From an uncultured Candidatus Melainabacteria bacterium (GTDB lineage Bacteria > Cyanobacteriota > Vampirovibrionia > Gastranaerophilales > Gastranaerophilaceae), in the NCBI GenBank assembly GCA_934717745.1, contig CAKUZB010000005.1, positions 62,001 through 126,000 on the forward strand: DNA of 64,000 nt, written 5' to 3'. Below, piece by piece: positions 60,517 through 64,000 of the stretch. A program made the position numbers and the translations under genes. Each line of letters starts with the position of its first letter. The stretch's first letter is position 1. Below the pieces are notes generated by a model. It did not search any database and was not told the origin of the DNA. It saw only the letters and a list, made by a program, of their open reading frames with translations.

Positions 60517-60741
60517 TTATTTAAACATTTTTGTAAAAAATTTTTTAATTTCATATATCATATCTTTAAAAAAATCTTTTATTAAATCGCCAACAGAAGC
60601 CTTTTCAACATAATCAAATGCAAAATAAATAGGATCTTTTGCATTATTAAATCTCATTCTTCTATCCTTTTTATTTAAATATTCCAAATTATGCTTATTT
60701 TTAGCCAATGATTCTTTAAAATTATTATTACTATCGCTCAT
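60517..60741 (-). CDS. Small basic protein with amphipathic tail, 74 residues
   Basis: I do not recognise it. The N-terminal part is polar and Asn/Lys-rich (ESLAKNKHNLEYLNKKDRRM). The tail (DLIKDFFKDMIYEIKKFFTKMFK) is a strongly amphipathic, basic and aromatic helix that would bind a membrane surface. A TATAAT lies upstream on the minus strand and a terminator follows, so it is a genuine small transcription unit. It is divergent from the degenerate HD-GYP gene. It could be a membrane-acting peptide or a small regulator. Confidence 0.65.
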   Translation of the reverse strand: MSDSNNNFKESLAKNKHNLEYLNKKDRRMRFNNAKDPIYFAFDYVEKASVGDLIKDFFKDMIYEIKKFFTKMFK

Positions 60742-60937
60742 TTGACCTCACATTCTTTCAAAAAGTACATTCTATATTATATAAGTTTAATTTTAAAATA
60801 GCAAATTCATAAAGTTATAAAAATGTTACATTTTTTTACACTAATTATTTTTTCGTGTTTTTATTAAACTTTAGACAATTTTTTAAACAAAAAGTTTCAT
60901 TTTTATCATACTTTTGTATAGAATTTTTAAAAAACAT

Positions 60938-60964
60938 CAAAGTTTTAAATTTTTCTGCCGATAT
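60938..60964 (+). promoter_or_regulatory. Sigma-28-like promoter of the degenerate HD-GYP gene
   Basis: CAAAGTTT (60938-60945), exactly 11 nt, GCCGATAT (60957-60964): 14 of 16 bases match the FliA consensus TAAAGTTT-N11-GCCGATAA. Transcription would start near 60971, so the ATG at 60970 cannot be used and the start at 61003 is preferred. Confidence 0.7.
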
Positions 60965-61002
60965 ATAGCATGCACAAGAAAAACAAAAGGATATTAGATA
61001 TA

Positions 61003-62385
61003 ATGGAAGAAAAAAAATTAGAAGAAACTAATACAGGTGCTTCTCTTTTTGGACGTAGTATGGAATTAATGGACGATGATCCATTAGAAGAAATTTTTGC
61101 ACTTAATCTTGGTGATTTTTTATCAGAATGTCTTATTTCTGATGATTTAGCAAAAAAAATCGGTGAATCAACAAAAGCAAAAACAGATAAAACAGAAAGT
61201 CTTAAAAAGCAATTAAAAGAACTTGTATCTATTTATTCTTTGGATAATACTCTTTGTGTTTTAGGTTTTAACTCAAAAGAAGATTATGTAATTTATAACT
61301 CAATTGCAAAAACAATTTCGCAAATGTTAGATGTTGACGCATGTCATGTTTATTTAACAAAAGATTTTGCAAAAGGCTTAGATACAGAAAACCATGACTT
61401 ATTACTTGTAGGTTCATCTATCGATTTTAAAGATGATATTTATAAAGAAAATATTGGTTATAATTTAAACGAACATGCCTTTGTTGCAGAGGCTTTTAAT
61501 ACTCGTGATATTGTAGAAATTAAAAATCCTAATGATGATAAGAATTTTGTACCAAATAAATCTTTATTTGAGGATAAAGTAAAACTTTTATCAGCAATTC
61601 CGATGAGTAATAATGCTTATAATGTAGGTGTTGTCGTTGTTGAAAGTTATACTGAAAAAATATTTAAACAAGAACTAAGCAATTTAATTGTTTCAATGGC
61701 AAGATTATTTGCTACATCAATGTCATTACAAAAAACTATCGATGAAGTAAATAAATTGATTGCCGAAGAAAATGCAAATACAATTGATTTACAACACATG
61801 AGGGCTGAATTAACTGCTTTAATTGGTGATTTAGGTGATGAACAACAAATTTTTGTAACTTTACTTGCAAAAGCAGTAGACGCAAAAGGTGAATATAAAG
61901 TTGCTCACTCACAATTGACAGCAGATTTATCAAGATTAATTTGTAAACAATTAAAATTAAATGAAAAAACAAGCGATTTAATCTACTATGCAGGATTATT
62001 ACAAAACGTAGGTAAAATCACACTACCTGAAGATTTATTCAATCATGGCGGAAAATTAACCAAAGAAGATTGGGAAAAACTTCAAAATCACCCTAACGTT
62101 GGTGTTAATTTATTGATGAATATTAATTTCTTATCAGAAGTTATACCATATATTCATTATCACAAAGAACGTTGGGACGGCAAAGGTGAACCGGAAGGTT
62201 TGAAAGGAATGTCTATCCCTCTTGGTTCAAGAATTATCGCAATTGCCGATGCTTACACTGCTTTAACTTCTGAAAGACCTTTTAGAAAAGCATTAACAAA
62301 AGAAAAGGCTATGGAAATCCTAAAAGAAGAAGCAGGCGTAAAATGGGACCCTATAATTTACGAAGCATTGACAAAAGTTGTATAA
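61003..62385 (+). CDS. GAF plus HD-GYP-like protein with degenerate HD motif
   Basis: The frame opens at 60970, but AAAGGA (60986-60991) and the promoter favour the ATG at 61003 (460 residues). Residues of about 70-245 form a GAF-type sensor domain (VIYNSIAKTISQMLDVDACHVYL, LSAIPMSNNAYNVGVVVVESY). Residues of about 280-460 are an HD-GYP domain: NHPNVGVNLL, YHKERWDGKGEPEGLKG, GSRIIAIADAYTALTSERPFR. HD-GYP enzymes hydrolyse cyclic di-GMP at a metal centre, but the defining HDxGK is here QNVGK (Q334, N335), so two metal ligands are lost. It may act as a binding or signalling protein rather than an enzyme. Confidence 0.85.
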   Translation: MEEKKLEETNTGASLFGRSMELMDDDPLEEIFALNLGDFLSECLISDDLAKKIGESTKAKTDKTESLKKQLKELVSIYSLDNTLCVLGFNSKEDYVIYNSIAKTISQMLDVDACHVYLTKDFAKGLDTENHDLLLVGSSIDFKDDIYKENIGYNLNEHAFVAEAFNTRDIVEIKNPNDDKNFVPNKSLFEDKVKLLSAIPMSNNAYNVGVVVVESYTEKIFKQELSNLIVSMARLFATSMSLQKTIDEVNKLIAEENANTIDLQHMRAELTALIGDLGDEQQIFVTLLAKAVDAKGEYKVAHSQLTADLSRLICKQLKLNEKTSDLIYYAGLLQNVGKITLPEDLFNHGGKLTKEDWEKLQNHPNVGVNLLMNINFLSEVIPYIHYHKERWDGKGEPEGLKGMSIPLGSRIIAIADAYTALTSERPFRKALTKEKAMEILKEEAGVKWDPIIYEALTKVV

Positions 62386-62394
62386 CTGATTTTA

Positions 62395-62424
62395 AAAACC
62401 CGAAATGATTTCGGGTTTTTTATT
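62395..62424 (+). terminator. Rho-independent terminator after the HD-GYP-like gene
   Basis: AAAACCCGAAAT and ATTTCGGGTTTT arms (62395-62419) with a very tight loop, followed by TTTATTT. It begins 10 bp after the stop at 62385. Confidence 0.85.
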
Positions 62425-62438
62425 TATTATAACTAATT

Positions 62439-62714
62439 TTATTTTTTATAATATTTACCTTTTATAAACTTATTAAGAACATATTTTAATGCAGTTTTTC
62501 TATCAACTTTAGATTTTTTCATTACTAATTTTGTTTGAACAAAAACAAAAACAATTACAATAAATATTAACAGAAAAAATATTGCAAAAACAGAAAAATC
62601 ACTGAAAAAATTAACAATACTATCTTCTATAAAATCACCTATTTTAACTGTAAAAAGTGAAATTATACCTAAAAATATTAAAAATATTGTAATTATTAAA
62701 TTATTATTTTTCAT
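62439..62714 (-). CDS. Small membrane protein, 91 residues
   Basis: Two hydrophobic helices (about residues 5-24 and 42-63) are followed by a basic tail (KKSKVDRKTALKYVLNKFIKGKYYKK). No motif is recognised. It is the last of three small membrane-protein genes behind recF on the minus strand and starts 9 bp after the stop of the 102-residue gene. Its function is unknown. Confidence 0.6.
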   Translation of the reverse strand: MKNNNLIITIFLIFLGIISLFTVKIGDFIEDSIVNFFSDFSVFAIFFLLIFIVIVFVFVQTKLVMKKSKVDRKTALKYVLNKFIKGKYYKK

Positions 62715-62723
62715 TATCTTCCT

Positions 62724-63032
62724 CTAAGCAAATATAACATTTGCTATAATTATGCCCATAATAACAATGGCTATCACAAAACTTATAATTGTGATTTTAA
62801 TTTGTTGTTTTATATATTGTTTTGTTTCATTAGGATTCTTTTTATATGCACCTTTTAATCTATCTATAACTGATATAATTATAATAACAGCACATAAAAT
62901 TAATGAACCAATTAATAACAACGGAGCATTATCAAATGACCATTCTACAAAATTACTCAATACATTCTCTGCCAAAAAACATAATAAAACAATTGTTATA
63001 AAAATTATGGCACATAGTATAATATTTTTCAT
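62724..63032 (-). CDS. Small membrane protein, 102 residues
   Basis: Three hydrophobic segments (about residues 3-20, 38-57, 80-101) surround a basic loop (DRLKGAYKKNPNETKQYIKQQ). No family is recognised. It is between the 128-residue and 91-residue membrane-protein genes, with 16 and 9 bp gaps, and probably shares their transcript. Composition and layout resemble its neighbours, hinting at duplication, but the sequences do not align clearly. Confidence 0.6.
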   Translation of the reverse strand: MKNIILCAIIFITIVLLCFLAENVLSNFVEWSFDNAPLLLIGSLILCAVIIIISVIDRLKGAYKKNPNETKQYIKQQIKITIISFVIAIVIMGIIIANVIFA

Positions 63033-63048
63033 TAATTATAACCTTTCT

Positions 63049-63435
63049 TTATACATTTTTATATACTATAAAATAAATTAATCCAATTATAAACAAACCA
63101 CAAATAATCATATATAATATAATTTTTGCCTGTTCTTTTATATATATTTTTTTCTTTTCTTTGTCTTTAAAAAGTATATCTGATTTTATAAATATATCTA
63201 AAACTCTTGAAATTATTATAAATGAAAAAATAATAATTAGTATTTGTAAATAACTGTTATTATGATTATTAAATAAATGTTCTGCTTTATTTAACAAAAA
63301 AGACATAAAACCAATAAGAAATGCTATTACAAAACCCCAAATTCTATATTCCTTTAATATAGCAATTATAACTGTAATTATAAACATTAAAAATACTAAT
63401 ACTTCAACTATTTCAAAGATTAATCCTAAATCCAT
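63049..63435 (-). CDS. Small membrane protein, 128 residues, coupled to recF
   Basis: Four hydrophobic segments (about residues 5-26, 32-47, 62-80, 106-125) with a lysine-rich loop (KDKEKKKIYIKEQ). The ATG overlaps the recF stop by one base, so translation is coupled. No family is recognised. Position suggests co-expression with a replication-repair gene, but the codon and AT bias here looks more extreme than in recF, so this run may be an insertion. Confidence 0.6.
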   Translation of the reverse strand: MDLGLIFEIVEVLVFLMFIITVIIAILKEYRIWGFVIAFLIGFMSFLLNKAEHLFNNHNNSYLQILIIIFSFIIISRVLDIFIKSDILFKDKEKKKIYIKEQAKIILYMIICGLFIIGLIYFIVYKNV

Positions 63436-64000
63436 TATTCTATAACCTTTCCATCATCAATTTTAAAAATTTTCACATCACGTAAAAATTCTTCGTTAAA
63501 AAATAAAGTATCAACAGACGTTATAATAGTTTGAGTATCTTTATTTATAGAATTGAGTAAATAATTTTGTCTTAAATCATCTAATTCTGCCAAAACATCA
63601 TCTAATAAAAGAATTGGCGAAGTTCCAATTTTTTCTTTAATAATGTCTATTTCAGCCATTTTTAATGCTAATACAATTGTTCGTTGTTGACCTTGAGATG
63701 CAAATTTTACAGAATCTTTGTCATTTATAAAAAACATAATATCATCTCTGTGAGGTCCAATTATAGATTGACAACGACGACATTCTTCAAAATAATTTTC
63801 TTCCAAAGTTTTTTTGTAATTTTCTAAAATATCTTCTACACTTTCACCAAGTTCAAAAGTTGAAGAATAAAATATTTTCAAAATTTCATTTTCAGAAATT
63901 CCGGAATGCTTCATCTGTGCAATTTTTTCTATTTCAGACAAAAATTTTCTTCTCAAATAAATAATATTAGATCCTGCAATCGCAAGTTGTTCATTATAAA
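63435..64000 (-). CDS. recF: DNA replication/repair protein RecF (N-terminus cut by window edge)
   Basis: RecF is an SMC-like ATPase that helps load RecA at gapped DNA. The visible C-terminal 188 residues contain the family pattern GPHRDDIMFFIN, the ABC signature SQGQQRTIVLALKMAEI and the Walker B LLLDDVLAELDDLRQNYLL. The frame stays open to the right edge (reading YNEQLAIAGSNIIYLRRKF), so the TTG at 63956 is not the start and the Walker A domain lies beyond the window. It leads the run of three small membrane-protein genes. Confidence 0.93.
   Translation of the reverse strand, partial: YNEQLAIAGSNIIYLRRKFLSEIEKIAQMKHSGISENEILKIFYSSTFELGESVEDILENYKKTLEENYFEECRRCQSIIGPHRDDIMFFINDKDSVKFASQGQQRTIVLALKMAEIDIIKEKIGTSPILLLDDVLAELDDLRQNYLLNSINKDTQTIITSVDTLFFNEEFLRDVKIFKIDDGKVIE

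Noticed and set aside
60970..61002. ATG at 60970 as start of the HD-GYP-like gene
   Set aside because: It coincides with the predicted transcription start and has no ribosome site; the ATG at 61003 has AAAGGA upstream.
63435..63956. Separate short ATPase gene starting at the TTG at 63956
   Set aside because: The frame continues to the window edge with RecF-like sequence, so it is the C-terminus of recF.

Overview
This is 64 kb of AT-rich (roughly 30% GC by eye), gene-dense bacterial DNA. Compact operons, 1-20 bp gene overlaps, an unusual FliA/WhiG-type sigma factor and a large share of unrecognised lineage-type proteins fit a host-associated member of the Vampirovibrionia/Melainabacteria (Gastranaerophilales-like). 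That placement is an inference from style and gene content; no rRNA is present. There is no prophage, insertion sequence or CRISPR array.

Layout. 0-2.3 kb: a GH35 beta-galactosidase running off the left edge. 2.4-9.6 kb: a peptidoglycan/division operon murF-mraY-murD-ftsW-murG followed by folC. 9.7-12.8 kb: pxpA, yvcK and a membrane protein. 12.8-18.7 kb (minus): an Asn/Pro repeat protein, a GNAT acetyltransferase, ribBA-ribE and mnmE. 18.7-23.8 kb: secreted or unknown proteins, the sigma factor and a glutaredoxin. 23.9-25.5 kb: a helix-turn-helix/coiled-coil gene coupled to recA. 25.7-36.5 kb: unknown proteins mixed with a DegT aminotransferase, a LuxR-type regulator, mtaB, a von Willebrand A protein, a methionine gamma-lyase-family enzyme, cdd and a secreted serine-hydrolase candidate. 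36.6-43 kb: a small unlisted gene, proB-proA-tyrA, a TetR regulator with its operator and a CoA-disulfide-reductase-type flavoenzyme. 43-50.8 kb: an unknown membrane-anchored protein, a polysaccharide flippase, valS, a TPR-glycosyltransferase and tRNA-Lys(CTT).

51-62.4 kb is the most unusual part. It holds a small membrane protein with a duplicated CDGGG motif, a membrane-anchored Hsp20, two paralogous 600-residue putative metallopeptidases (HELGHARD), a third putative metallopeptidase resembling M49, two zinc-ribbon membrane proteins, an XRE regulator, an apparently complete orphan small RNA gene, a palindrome-rich spacer and a GAF/HD-GYP protein that has lost its HD dyad. 62.4-64 kb: three small membrane proteins behind a recF that runs off the right edge.

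A possible connecting thread is the sigma factor. Three promoters here resemble the sigma-28 consensus (TAAAGTTT, 11-12 nt, GCCGATAA). They precede the degenerate HD-GYP gene, a 51-residue protein and a coiled-coil protein, while no flagellar gene is seen. This suggests a non-flagellar regulon for the FliA/WhiG-type factor encoded at 21.2-22.1 kb.
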